From the NCBI RefSeq assembly GCF_036289405.1, contig NZ_JAYFFI010000001.1, positions 372,001 to 436,000 on the forward strand: 64,000 bases of DNA, in the 5' to 3' direction. This document shows positions 52,077 to 60,562 of this stretch, one piece after another. The stretch comes from Pseudoramibacter faecis (GTDB taxonomy: Bacteria > Bacillota > Clostridia > Eubacteriales > Eubacteriaceae). Position 1 is the first letter of the stretch; the number at the start of each line of letters is the position of its first letter. A program made the position numbers and the translations under genes. Under the pieces are notes generated by a model. The model saw only the letters and a program-made list of their open reading frames with translations. It had not been told where the DNA came from and did not search any database.

Positions 52077-54677
52077 CTAACGCGTCAGGCAATAACCATT
52101 TTGTGCATTGCCCGTTATGCGGTAGCGGGCATCCGCACCTGCCTTGATCGTATAACGCATCCTGGATTTCCCCTGACGGGCCCTTAATCCGGCGAAGACC
52201 GTCTGCCAGCGATTGGCCCGAGTCAGGCGGCGAATCGCGATCACCTTCCCATCAGCCATCAGATATATCTTTACGGAACGCCGTTCAATTTTTTCATCGA
52301 TCTTTGTCACCGAAACGGAAGTTTTTCCCTTCATTGTGTTCGTAATCGTGTAGCCCTTCGACATGGTTCCGGAGATATTATTCGTATAATTTTTTAAAGG
52401 CTTTTCTGAAATGGTATAGATAATCCTGTGGCCATCAATGACGCTGTATTTCGGCAGCCCGCGAAATTCCGTGCACCAGTTCGTTTTGGCCGTCAATGTT
52501 TTTGCCGCGATGATTTTATTGTCGGCCAGCAATCTCACCGTCGCACTTTTCGCGGCCGGCCCGACCCATTTCTTCTTCACGGGAACGGTTATTTTTTCCC
52601 TGCTGACCATGGTGACCGAATAGCCATAGACGGCATTATAGGTTATGATCGGCCGGTGTCCCCGGGCCTTGCTCGCCATGATGGTATAGTTGATGCGATG
52701 GCCGTCTTTCTTGGCATACTGAGGCAATTTTTTAAATGTCGTCCGCCAGCGATTCTTTTTGCAAAGCGTTTTTCTGCGCTTCTCTTTGCCGTCTGCGAAA
52801 AGACGCACCTTTATTTTCTTTCTGCTGCCGCCCTGGCAAATTTCCGTTACGGGAATGGTCAGCCGCCCCGTAACGGTGTTATTAATGACATAGCCCGTAT
52901 CCTCGGAGCCGAAAATGGCGACGTTGTAATTTTTAATGGGCTCTTCCTGCACGGTGTATTTAATTTCATGGCCGTCATTGCCGTCATATTTCGGCAGACC
53001 CGTAAACGCTGTCCGCCAATGCTCCTTCGCCGTGACGGTTTTCGTCTCCCGCTGTTCGCCGCCGTCCGCAATCAGCCGGATCGTCGCAAAGTCTCCCGTT
53101 TTGCCGAACCACTTCACTTTAGCCGGCACGGAGGTCTTCGCGGTATTGATATTTTTAACCGTAAAGCCCTCTGCGGCACTCCCCGATGTCTGAGAAGCAA
53201 ACCCTGGGGCTTTCGCAATCGGCCGGTATTTTATCTCGCGGCCGTTCTGCGTGTTGTATTTGGGCACCTCGAAGGTATGTTCCCAGTTGGTTCTCTCCGT
53301 GAGTGTCGCCGAGGCATAAGATCGGCCGCCCGCCGACAGATGGATGACGACTCTGCCCGCTCTGGGGCCAACACAGGTCGACCTGACCCTAAGGGATCTT
53401 TTAATGCGCTTCCCGCCGTAAACCTTCTCTTCGGTTTGTCCGGCCTTAACGTGCAGCGTCGCCGTTTGACGGTTGATTTCATATCCCTTCGGCGGGGCAA
53501 TTTCCCGAACAACGTAGTCCCCGGCCGTCAATTTGTCGGCGGCGGCCTTCCCGTCGGCCCGCGTCGTCAGGGTCGTCACCTGCTGATCGCCCTGCCGTGT
53601 CAATTGGAAGACGGCCCCCTTCAATTTGACGTTTGCGTTTTCGGAATCCGTTTTTTCTAAGCAAATCTGCGCATTTTTTTCGCCCGTTCCGCTGCCGGAA
53701 GCCGGCTGATAAACGTTATTGACCTGCGCGCTGATGTCTTCCCCCGACAGTTTGACAGTGCTTTTCACCGGCCGGTCCGTCTGGCCGCCCGTTTGGTAGG
53801 TCAGCTGATATGGCGACGCATCCAGGTCCCCCAAATCGCAGGTAAAGCTGGTTTTGTCTCCGCTCAGTCTGACTTTATCGGAAATATTGACGGACTCTGC
53901 CCCCTGCGCAGTCTTCCCGTCCTCCGAACAGGCCATTTTTTGCAGCACAAAAGAACGGTCCACGTAATGAACCCCGCGGTTTTGATCTTTGTTCAGCGCG
54001 CCGCTGAGCGTCACGTTCTTATTTCCCTGCTTGGCACAATTAAGCCGAACTGCCCACTGGGCCGTATCGCCTTTTGCACAAGCGGCCGACTGAGAAAGCG
54101 TTTCCTTCGCATCGACTTCCGTTTTGATCATGCAAAGCGTCATTTCCTTCGAGGTTTGGCCAGTCGCCGCCTTGAAGACATTATTTTTGTCGCATTGAAT
54201 TTTGTCTGGAATGAAGCTCCCCAGCAGTCGGATCGTGCCCTTCACCTGATAATGACTTTCAACATAATTTGTAAAAGTGATCTTGACGGTTCCGCCGCCG
54301 TCCCTCCCCGGCGTCACGGCCGCATCGGCCACCGCCGTTGTGCCATCGGCGGCGTAGAGTTTGAAATGCGTCGCAGCCGCATTGTCCTGAAACCGAATCT
54401 GATCCGGCAGCGCGATGGTAAACGCGTCTCCGGCTTTTAACGTATTGCCGTACCGGCTGGCATCCCAGCCGATTTCCAAATAGTAAGGCTTTGAATCGCT
54501 TCCCTGCGATACCGCCGATTGATCCTGATTTAAAAATTTAAGATCCGTGACGGCGACATCTGTTTTTTCCGGCGCATCAGCAGCTCTAACCGTTGTTTTC
54601 AGTAATCCAAAACTCAAAAATATCAGAAAAGCAAGTCCGATGATGATCATCCGCTTTTCGGTTTCTGATCGTCTCAT
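52077..54677 (-). CDS. Cna-B-repeat surface protein without a sorting signal
   Basis: 866 residues from the ATG at 54677, after AGAAGGGATGAATTT. A signal peptide (residues 1-32, ending VRA) is followed by two Ig-like adhesin domains similar to the N-terminus of the 56276 protein. Next comes a SpaA-like domain (EKTDSENANVKLKGAVFQLT), and about five basic Cna-B-like repeats (e.g. KWFGKTGDFATIRLIADGGE, KKWVGPAAKSATVRLLADNK). The protein stops inside a repeat (TGNAQNGYCLTR) with no LPXTG or membrane span. It may be retained by charge or by a partner, or be truncated. Confidence 0.82.
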   Translation of the reverse strand: MRRSETEKRMIIIGLAFLIFLSFGLLKTTVRAADAPEKTDVAVTDLKFLNQDQSAVSQGSDSKPYYLEIGWDASRYGNTLKAGDAFTIALPDQIRFQDNAAATHFKLYAADGTTAVADAAVTPGRDGGGTVKITFTNYVESHYQVKGTIRLLGSFIPDKIQCDKNNVFKAATGQTSKEMTLCMIKTEVDAKETLSQSAACAKGDTAQWAVRLNCAKQGNKNVTLSGALNKDQNRGVHYVDRSFVLQKMACSEDGKTAQGAESVNISDKVRLSGDKTSFTCDLGDLDASPYQLTYQTGGQTDRPVKSTVKLSGEDISAQVNNVYQPASGSGTGEKNAQICLEKTDSENANVKLKGAVFQLTRQGDQQVTTLTTRADGKAAADKLTAGDYVVREIAPPKGYEINRQTATLHVKAGQTEEKVYGGKRIKRSLRVRSTCVGPRAGRVVIHLSAGGRSYASATLTERTNWEHTFEVPKYNTQNGREIKYRPIAKAPGFASQTSGSAAEGFTVKNINTAKTSVPAKVKWFGKTGDFATIRLIADGGEQRETKTVTAKEHWRTAFTGLPKYDGNDGHEIKYTVQEEPIKNYNVAIFGSEDTGYVINNTVTGRLTIPVTEICQGGSRKKIKVRLFADGKEKRRKTLCKKNRWRTTFKKLPQYAKKDGHRINYTIMASKARGHRPIITYNAVYGYSVTMVSREKITVPVKKKWVGPAAKSATVRLLADNKIIAAKTLTAKTNWCTEFRGLPKYSVIDGHRIIYTISEKPLKNYTNNISGTMSKGYTITNTMKGKTSVSVTKIDEKIERRSVKIYLMADGKVIAIRRLTRANRWQTVFAGLRARQGKSRMRYTIKAGADARYRITGNAQNGYCLTR

Positions 54678-54743
54678 AAATTCATCCCTTCTGCCAAACA
54701 ACACGCCGTCCAAATGACAACCGCACATTTTCCCACACCGCTT

Positions 54744-55034
54744 TTATTTTTTCAACGCTTTTTTTAAAGCCCTGCCGGCCCTAAACCGCGGGGAATAGCA
54801 GGCCGCGATATCAATCGGCTCGCCGGTCCTGGGGTTGCTCCCGGGTCTTCCCCGCCGGTAATAACAATCGAAGGTGCCGAAGTTCATCAATGAAACTTTT
54901 TCGCCTTCTTTGACCGTTTCCATAATGATCTTAATCAGAGCATCCAATTCTTTCCTGGTATCTTTTTTAGATAACCCCGCTTTTTTTGCCATCGCGCTGA
55001 CAAATTCTGATTTCTTCACTTTTATGCTCTCCAT
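54744..55034 (-). CDS. HU-family DNA-binding protein
   Basis: 96 residues. HU/IHF pattern: KKSEFVSAMAKKAGLSKKDT, EGEKVSLMNFGTFDCYYRRG and the DNA-binding arm SNPRTGEPIDI, with a basic end. The N-terminal MESIKV extension and Cys in the beta-sheet are less usual, so it is probably an accessory HU paralogue. It lies 66 bases upstream of the adhesin gene on the same strand; the promoter is at 55110-55138. It could affect local expression, but this is a guess. Confidence 0.9.
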   Translation of the reverse strand: MESIKVKKSEFVSAMAKKAGLSKKDTRKELDALIKIIMETVKEGEKVSLMNFGTFDCYYRRGRPGSNPRTGEPIDIAACYSPRFRAGRALKKALKK

Positions 55035-55109
55035 TCGTGAGTCACTGATGCCGTTATTCCTGCACTTTTCAATCCGATTCTTATTTTGAGATTTTTAGTA
55101 ATTTTTTTT

Positions 55110-55138
55110 AGTATATCATAAAGATTTCTTTAATTTAA
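55110..55138 (-). promoter_or_regulatory. Promoter of the HU-like gene
   Basis: Minus strand TTAAAT, 17 bases, TATACT. The region 55035-55329 is very AT-rich near this site and otherwise empty. Confidence 0.5.
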
Positions 55139-55329
55139 CAATGTACAAATATTTACTCTTTAAATCGTGAAAAATTCCCCGTCCTTTTCCGTTCGATCCA
55201 TTGGCAGCGGCTGTCGCCGACCGATTCTTAAACTTTTATCTTTCGATCTTACAGCGCTTGGGTTTCAATTGTTCATATCGGTCACGCTTGCGCGCGCACG
55301 AATCCGGCCGCCGCTTCTTCTTTCAAATT

Positions 55330-56193
55330 TCACTCGGAGTTCTTCGGCGCATTCCGATGGTAATACGCTTCCAAAAAGGGCTGATGGTAGCTTTCCTCTC
55401 CGCGTTTTCGCGCGGCGGCGGCCTCTTCAAGGTTATCGTAGGTGCCGAGGTAATGGGTCTTTCCCTGGAATGTAATTTTCGCGCAATACCTGCCGTTTTT
55501 CTTGCGATAAACCCCCGTGTGACCGGTGGTATTGTCACTTCTGATTTTGCGGATCAGCGCTTCAACGCAGGTATTGTCTATAAAATGCAGCCGGTCGTGC
55601 ACGCTTTCGCGAATCTGCTGCCGGATGTGTCCGCAGCTGATCGTGCGCCCGTGAACCAGGGCATTCTCCGACACCTCACATTCCTTTCCGCAGCTGCAGC
55701 GGCACCGCCAATAAATGGATCCGGTTCTGGTGCGCCGGCTGGTCGGCGCCAAAGCGGTCAACTCGCCAAACTGACGCCCCGTTAAATCCCTCTTCCACAC
55801 TTTTTTTCTTTTCTTTCGGCTGCAGCCGCAGTGCGTCGTGAACCCCCGCACCAGATTTCGTTCGGAGGTCTCGAAATGGGTCCCGCAGTCGCAGACGCAG
55901 TGCCACATCACCGAGCCGTTCAGCCGTTTGTCCGTCGGCGCCAGCGCAACCACCTTTCCAAAGCGTCTGCCCGTCAGATCCACGTGCTGACGGCGAAGCC
56001 TTTCGCCAAGGCAGCCGCAGCTCTTCGTCCGTCCGGACGTCAGATTGGACTGATAAACCTCCGTGATCCGGCCGCAATCGCAGCGGCACCGCCATTTGCG
56101 GCGGCCCCTTTCGTCCCGAAGGGGCGCCATGACGGTCAACTGCCCAAAGCGGTCGCCGGGCGCAATTTTTTTTCGCTTTGCCACCTGATTCAT
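55330..56193 (-). CDS. Three zinc-knuckle repeats plus AP2-like domain protein
   Basis: 287 residues from ATG 56193 (a GTG at 56202 is the alternative; the ribosome site is poorly placed for either). Three repeats of about 58 residues each carry G-x-RFG, WRCRCDCG and a CGC end: WRCRCDCGRITEVYQSN, WHCVCDCGTHFETSERN and WRCRCSCGKECEVSENA. The C-terminal NTTGHTGVYRKKNGRYCAKI and TYDNLEEAAAARKRGEE are AP2/ERF-like. Phage and homing-endonuclease-linked proteins carry such modules. DNA binding is likely; no nuclease motif is seen. Confidence 0.75.
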   Translation of the reverse strand: MNQVAKRKKIAPGDRFGQLTVMAPLRDERGRRKWRCRCDCGRITEVYQSNLTSGRTKSCGCLGERLRRQHVDLTGRRFGKVVALAPTDKRLNGSVMWHCVCDCGTHFETSERNLVRGFTTHCGCSRKKRKKVWKRDLTGRQFGELTALAPTSRRTRTGSIYWRCRCSCGKECEVSENALVHGRTISCGHIRQQIRESVHDRLHFIDNTCVEALIRKIRSDNTTGHTGVYRKKNGRYCAKITFQGKTHYLGTYDNLEEAAAARKRGEESYHQPFLEAYYHRNAPKNSE

Positions 56194-56206
56194 CCCTTTC
56201 ACAAAT

Positions 56207-56242
56207 AAAAGGGCAAGCCATCACTCGGCCTGCCCCTTTTGT
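56207..56242. terminator. Bidirectional terminator
   Basis: AAAAGGGCAAGCC-ATCACTC-GGCCTGCCCCTTTT, after the large adhesin on the minus strand. Confidence 0.75.
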
Positions 56243-56275
56243 TTGATTACGCGTCCGTCATTTTACAGAGCCCGT

Positions 56276-59200
56276 TTACTGAATCACACGACGTTTCATC
56301 CCCAAAGCAAGCAAACCGGCGATGGATGCGATGACCCCGCTCAGGTAAAGCGCCGTTCGGCTATGATCCTTTGTTCGAGGTGCGATGGCTTTTGGTGTGT
56401 GCGAATTGGTGATGACGATATTCCCATGATCCTGATCGTTGACGGTTGCCGAATAGCCTGCGCGGACGCCCGTTTCTTTAACGGTGTATCGAATGGTTTG
56501 CCCGTTCTTTTTCTGCGGCAGATTCGCCCAGGTCTTGGTCCATTTGTTTTCCGCGCTCAGCTTGACAGCATCGCCGACTTTTTCGCCGTTCGCATAAAGC
56601 TGAACCTGAATGTGCGTCGGTCTGATCTTGTCCTTGTTGTCGCTGTCGTTCCAGTGCTTGGTCACGGTCACGCTGGTCTTTTTCGGCGTGTAGCTGTTCA
56701 CAATGTCATAGCCGGCAATGCTGGTGCTGTAATTCTTTACCGCATCTTCTGTCACGGTATAAATGATTTTCTTTCCGGCGTTATATTCCGGCAGATTCGT
56801 AAAACGATATTGCCAGTTATCGGCCGCCGTCACGGTTTTTTCATCCACTTTTTTGCCGTTTGCCAGCAAATTCACGGTGACGCTCTTCGGCCGTTTGCCA
56901 TCCTGGTCGCCCGCGTCGTTCCAGGTTTTGGTCCCGGATACCGACGTTACCGACGGTGTGTGGCTGTTGGTAATCCGGATATCCCCGATGTTTTGATCGT
57001 CAATCGCCGTGGTGTAGCCGCTGACGGTCCCCACTTCCTTCACCGTGTACTGAATGGTTTTGCCCGCCGCCTTTTCCGGCAGGTTGTTCCAGGTGGTCGT
57101 CCATTTATTGCCGCTGTTCAGTTCGACTTCGTCGCCGGATTTCTGACCGTTGGCATAGAGCTGAACTTTAACGCTGTTCGGCCGTTTGCCGTCCTGATCA
57201 TTGGCGTCGTTCCAGTTTTTCGTAACGGTCACGCTGGTTTTCTTCGGCGTGTAGCTGTTCTTAATGTTGCAGCCGCATACTTTTGTATTGTATTCGCTCA
57301 CCGAATTTTCGGTCACCGTGTAAGTGATTTTCCGACCGTTTTGATATTTGGGCAGATCCTTAAAGTCATATTTCCAACCGTTATCTGCGGTCACTTCTTT
57401 CTCGGCCACTTTGTTTCCGTCGGCCAGCAGGTTCACGATGATGCTGCTCGGCCGCTTGCCGTCCTGATTGTTGGCATCGTCCCAGGTTTTCTTTCCGGAA
57501 ATCGTTGTTTTCTCCGGCGTGTGTTTATTGCAGATAATAATGCTGCCGTTACTGCTGTCTTTGCCCGTGGCGGTGGTATAGCCATTGACGGTGCCGACTT
57601 CCTTCACCGTATATTCGATGGTTTTTCCCGCCGCCTTTTCCGGCAGGCTGCCCCAGGTGGTCGTCCAGTTATTGCTGCTGTTCAGCTCGACTTCATCGCC
57701 GGATTTCTGGCCGTCGGCATAGAGCTGAACTTTAACGCTGTTCGGCCGGATGCCGTCCTGATTGCCGGCGTCGTCCCATCTTTTCGTGACGGTCACGCTG
57801 GTCTTGCTCGGCGTATAGCTGTTGGTAATGTCATAGCCGCTTATTTTTGTGTTGTATTCGCTCACCGAATTTTCGGTCACAGTATAAACGATTTTCTTTT
57901 CGCCGTTATATTCCGGCAAATCAGTAAAGCGGTACTTCCATTGATCGGCGGCCGTCACTTTTTTCGACATCACTTTTTTGCCGTCGGCCAGCAGATTCAC
58001 GGTGATGCTGCTCGGCCGCTTGCCATCCTGATCGCCGGCGTCGTTCCAGGTTTTTTCACCGCTGATCTCTATGTTTTTTTTCTTATCGGTGATGGTTTGC
58101 AGCGCGCCGCCGGTTGGCGTGACCTTCAAGGTAAATTCCTGGCTATTCAATTTATATCCAACAGGGGGCGTCTTTTCTTTTACTTTGTAACTGCCCTGTT
58201 TCAAAACGCCGGAAGTCACCGTTCCGTCGGCGCCCGTTGTCAGTTCAAAAGTAGAACCGTCCGGTGCCGTTACAGTAAATACGGCATTTGCAAGCAGAAT
58301 ACTACTATTATCCGCATCAACCTTTTTCAGCTTGATCTTGCTGGCAAGATCGCCGCTGCCCGTCCCGCCGGAGTCAGCCGACTGATAAGTAGTCGCAGCC
58401 GCAGCATTCTTTTCGGTAGAAGTAAGACTTGCACTATTTTTGAGCTTTGTCCCCGGTGTATAGGTCGAATTGTATTCAAGATAATATTGCTGGGCACCTA
58501 TATTCCCTAACTTCAATTCGAATGTTTTATTGCCCTCACCAAACGTCAGTTTATTTCCAATTTCAACATCCTGTTCTCTGGAGAGAATATTTCCGTACTC
58601 GTCAAATGAAACTTTTACAAGCTTAAAGCTTTCCGGAATAAAGGCTTCTCCTGAATTCCCCATCGTATCTGTTATAACAACATTATTCAGATCCGCCTTG
58701 GTGTGATTAATGCGTACATGCCAAACGGCCTGATTCGCATTATTTTCATTGCTGCCGCCCCACTTGCTTAGATATTCATCTTTTAATTCTTTAGGACCTT
58801 TTATGATCACCCCATCATCAACCGACTGCGATTGACCTGATACTTCTGAATTAACTTTAATACTAAATGTGTTTTCCTTATCATAGTTCACTTTATCTTT
58901 TACAAATTTGGCAGCTAAGTACATTGTCCCTTTAACATTGTATTTGTTTTCTACCGCTTTTGTGAATGTAACGTGAATTTTGCCGCCCTTATCCTCCGGC
59001 CCCGGTGTGACATGTGCCTTTGCAACCACCGTGCCGTCGGTGTCTTTAAGGTCAAAATCTCTTGCTGCAGTGTCTGATGGAAATTTCATATTATTCGGAA
59101 GCGTGACATCAAAATAATCACCTTCATGCAAATCTGTACCAAGATGCGTTGCGTCCCAATTCATCATCAGCAAAAATCTGTCGGTATAATAAATTTCTGT

Positions 59201-59353
59201 GGCAGTCGTATGATCAAGATTCTGAATCTCAAATTTCGTAATTTTAACATTGACGGGTTTAGCCTCTGCAAAAACCGTTGCCGCCCCTCCTGCCAATAAC
59301 CCAAAAGCCATAATAACGAACAATAGAATACTTGTGCGCTTTAGATATTTCAC
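56276..59353 (-). CDS. Large Cna-B adhesin with alternating repeat types
   Basis: 1025 residues. Signal peptide (1-29, ending FAE-like cut), two N-terminal adhesin domains to about 340, one SpaA-like domain (KKVDADNSSILLANAVFTVT), then six Cna-B units. They alternate between two types: GxKTWNDAxxQDGKRPSSIT-VNLLADG and SVTVTKxWxDAxxQDG-VKVQLYADG, i.e. three A-B pairs. The end APRTKDHSRTALYLSGVIAS is a degenerate sorting signal followed by a span and basic tail. Isopeptide-stabilised stalk. Transcribed away from a TetR-type gene at 59651. The promoter is not clear. Confidence 0.92.
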   Translation of the reverse strand: MKYLKRTSILLFVIMAFGLLAGGAATVFAEAKPVNVKITKFEIQNLDHTTATEIYYTDRFLLMMNWDATHLGTDLHEGDYFDVTLPNNMKFPSDTAARDFDLKDTDGTVVAKAHVTPGPEDKGGKIHVTFTKAVENKYNVKGTMYLAAKFVKDKVNYDKENTFSIKVNSEVSGQSQSVDDGVIIKGPKELKDEYLSKWGGSNENNANQAVWHVRINHTKADLNNVVITDTMGNSGEAFIPESFKLVKVSFDEYGNILSREQDVEIGNKLTFGEGNKTFELKLGNIGAQQYYLEYNSTYTPGTKLKNSASLTSTEKNAAAATTYQSADSGGTGSGDLASKIKLKKVDADNSSILLANAVFTVTAPDGSTFELTTGADGTVTSGVLKQGSYKVKEKTPPVGYKLNSQEFTLKVTPTGGALQTITDKKKNIEISGEKTWNDAGDQDGKRPSSITVNLLADGKKVMSKKVTAADQWKYRFTDLPEYNGEKKIVYTVTENSVSEYNTKISGYDITNSYTPSKTSVTVTKRWDDAGNQDGIRPNSVKVQLYADGQKSGDEVELNSSNNWTTTWGSLPEKAAGKTIEYTVKEVGTVNGYTTATGKDSSNGSIIICNKHTPEKTTISGKKTWDDANNQDGKRPSSIIVNLLADGNKVAEKEVTADNGWKYDFKDLPKYQNGRKITYTVTENSVSEYNTKVCGCNIKNSYTPKKTSVTVTKNWNDANDQDGKRPNSVKVQLYANGQKSGDEVELNSGNKWTTTWNNLPEKAAGKTIQYTVKEVGTVSGYTTAIDDQNIGDIRITNSHTPSVTSVSGTKTWNDAGDQDGKRPKSVTVNLLANGKKVDEKTVTAADNWQYRFTNLPEYNAGKKIIYTVTEDAVKNYSTSIAGYDIVNSYTPKKTSVTVTKHWNDSDNKDKIRPTHIQVQLYANGEKVGDAVKLSAENKWTKTWANLPQKKNGQTIRYTVKETGVRAGYSATVNDQDHGNIVITNSHTPKAIAPRTKDHSRTALYLSGVIASIAGLLALGMKRRVIQ

Positions 59354-59429
59354 TTTCTGCTCCTTTCTTCAATACACACTACGATCACTACAATTTTCTT
59401 TAAATCCGCTGCTTGATCTACATTAAAAA

Positions 59430-59452
59430 TATCTTCATCATATCTTCATCAA
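59430..59452. repeat. Direct repeat in the adhesin leader
   Basis: ATATCTTCATC occurs twice in succession upstream of the large adhesin (minus: GATGAAGATAT twice), a possible regulator site. Confidence 0.45.
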
Positions 59453-59533
59453 TTTTTCTTCTTTTACTTTTTTCCTTATCACCTATTATTCTTTATTGTT
59501 TCTAAAATATTTAATTTCTATTAAATCATCTTA

Positions 59534-59551
59534 GGGCTTGTTGAACAACCC
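59534..59551. promoter_or_regulatory. Candidate operator between adhesin and TetR genes
   Basis: TTGTT-G-AACAA flanked by GGG and CCC, an imperfect palindrome about 35 bases left of the TetR promoter. Confidence 0.35.
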
Positions 59552-59583
59552 AAATAACTTGACAGCGTGTAAAGTTTTTTAAC

Positions 59584-59612
59584 TTGTTCGATGGCTCTAT
59601 CTGCATTATATT
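59584..59612 (+). promoter_or_regulatory. Promoter of the TetR gene
   Basis: TTGTTC, 17 bases, TATATT, about 38 bases before the GTG start at 59651. Confidence 0.55.
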
Positions 59613-59650
59613 TTAATAAATCGTTTAATTGCAGGGAGGAGTTGGACAAT

Positions 59651-60262
59651 GTGCCGAAAAACACACGTGAAAACATCCTCAATGCATTTTTAAATTTAGC
59701 CATGGAGCATCCTAAAAAAACAAATTTTACAATGCGCGAAATCGCAAAACGGGCCCACGTTTCCCGGCAGGCCATCTATCAAAAGCATTTCAAAAATCCC
59801 CGTGAAATTGTTCTCTATTTGCGGCAGCTGATTGACGCCGACCTCCATCAGGCCTATAAGGAATATCATTCGGCGCAGCAGACCATGAATCCTTTCGTCC
59901 TTGTCGCCAACACCATCATTCCTGTTTTTTATAAAAAGCGAAAGTTAGTCCGCTGTTTTTATATCACGTCCATCGATCCGACATGGGAAAGTTTTATGGT
60001 GGATGTCTGTTTGGAATGGGCACTGCCGCGGGTTGCCACGAGGAGCGAGGCCTTTAATCTTTCCGATGAGGATTTGCTGAAACTCCTCGCCAATTCGATC
60101 ATGTCCATCATCAAAATCTGGATCAGCGGTGAAAACCCCGCGCCGCCCGAGGTTTTTAAAGACGATTTTTTAAAGCTGGTTCGAACGCCTCTGTTTGACT
60201 ATCTGGCCATGGATCCGGCTCGCTTGACCGGCACGCATCCCCTGCCGAGCCGGCGCACCTAA
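59651..60262 (+). CDS. TetR-family regulator next to the adhesin
   Basis: 203 residues from a GTG at 59651, after GGGAGGAGTTGG. The helix-turn-helix is FTMREIAKRAHVSRQAIYQK, preceded by NTRENILNAFLNLAMEH. The ligand domain is helical: MNPFVLVANTIIPVFYKKRK, VRCFYITSIDPTWESFMVDV. It diverges from the large adhesin, so adhesin control is a fair inference. AT content is higher than in most of the window. Confidence 0.85.
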   Translation: MPKNTRENILNAFLNLAMEHPKKTNFTMREIAKRAHVSRQAIYQKHFKNPREIVLYLRQLIDADLHQAYKEYHSAQQTMNPFVLVANTIIPVFYKKRKLVRCFYITSIDPTWESFMVDVCLEWALPRVATRSEAFNLSDEDLLKLLANSIMSIIKIWISGENPAPPEVFKDDFLKLVRTPLFDYLAMDPARLTGTHPLPSRRT

Positions 60263-60285
60263 AGCCAACCCGGCCCGAGGCCAAA

Positions 60286-60326
60286 CAAAAAAAGACAACC
60301 GAGAAAAGCATCTCGGTTGTCTTTTT
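60286..60326 (+). terminator. Terminator
   Basis: AAAAAGACAACCGAGA-AAAGCA-TCTCGGTTGTCTTTTT after the TetR gene. Confidence 0.9.
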
Positions 60327-60417
60327 GATTGGGCGATACCTGTAGCCCGGACGGGGCGTCATGCAAACGCGTCCTGCCTATTTGATGATAAGCCACCTTC
60401 AGTCAATTGAGCGGCGT

Positions 60418-60522
60418 CTTAGCCTTGCGCGCTTGGGAGCGCTCCTCAGCGGTCTTCTAACGGTTTTCCGAAAAAAACGAAGGGCGACCGTCCCTTCGCG
60501 CCCGCCCTCGCAAAAATGAAGC
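60418..60522 (-). repeat. Dispersed intergenic repeat, copy D (inverted)
   Basis: The minus strand reads GGTCGCCCTTCG, then AACCGTTAGAAGACCGCTGA and GGAGCGCTCCCAAG, as in copy A. On the plus strand at its right end is CCTTCGCGCCCGCCCTCGCA, a variant of the common box. No gene in 60327-60562. Confidence 0.6.
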
Positions 60523-60562
60523 GCGGACGACGGCGAAAAAAACGGGCAGACGGCCCCACCCT

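Noticed and set aside
56243..58510. 755-codon plus-strand frame
   Set aside because: Mirror of the Cna-B repeats of the large adhesin; it repeats only because the gene on the other strand does.
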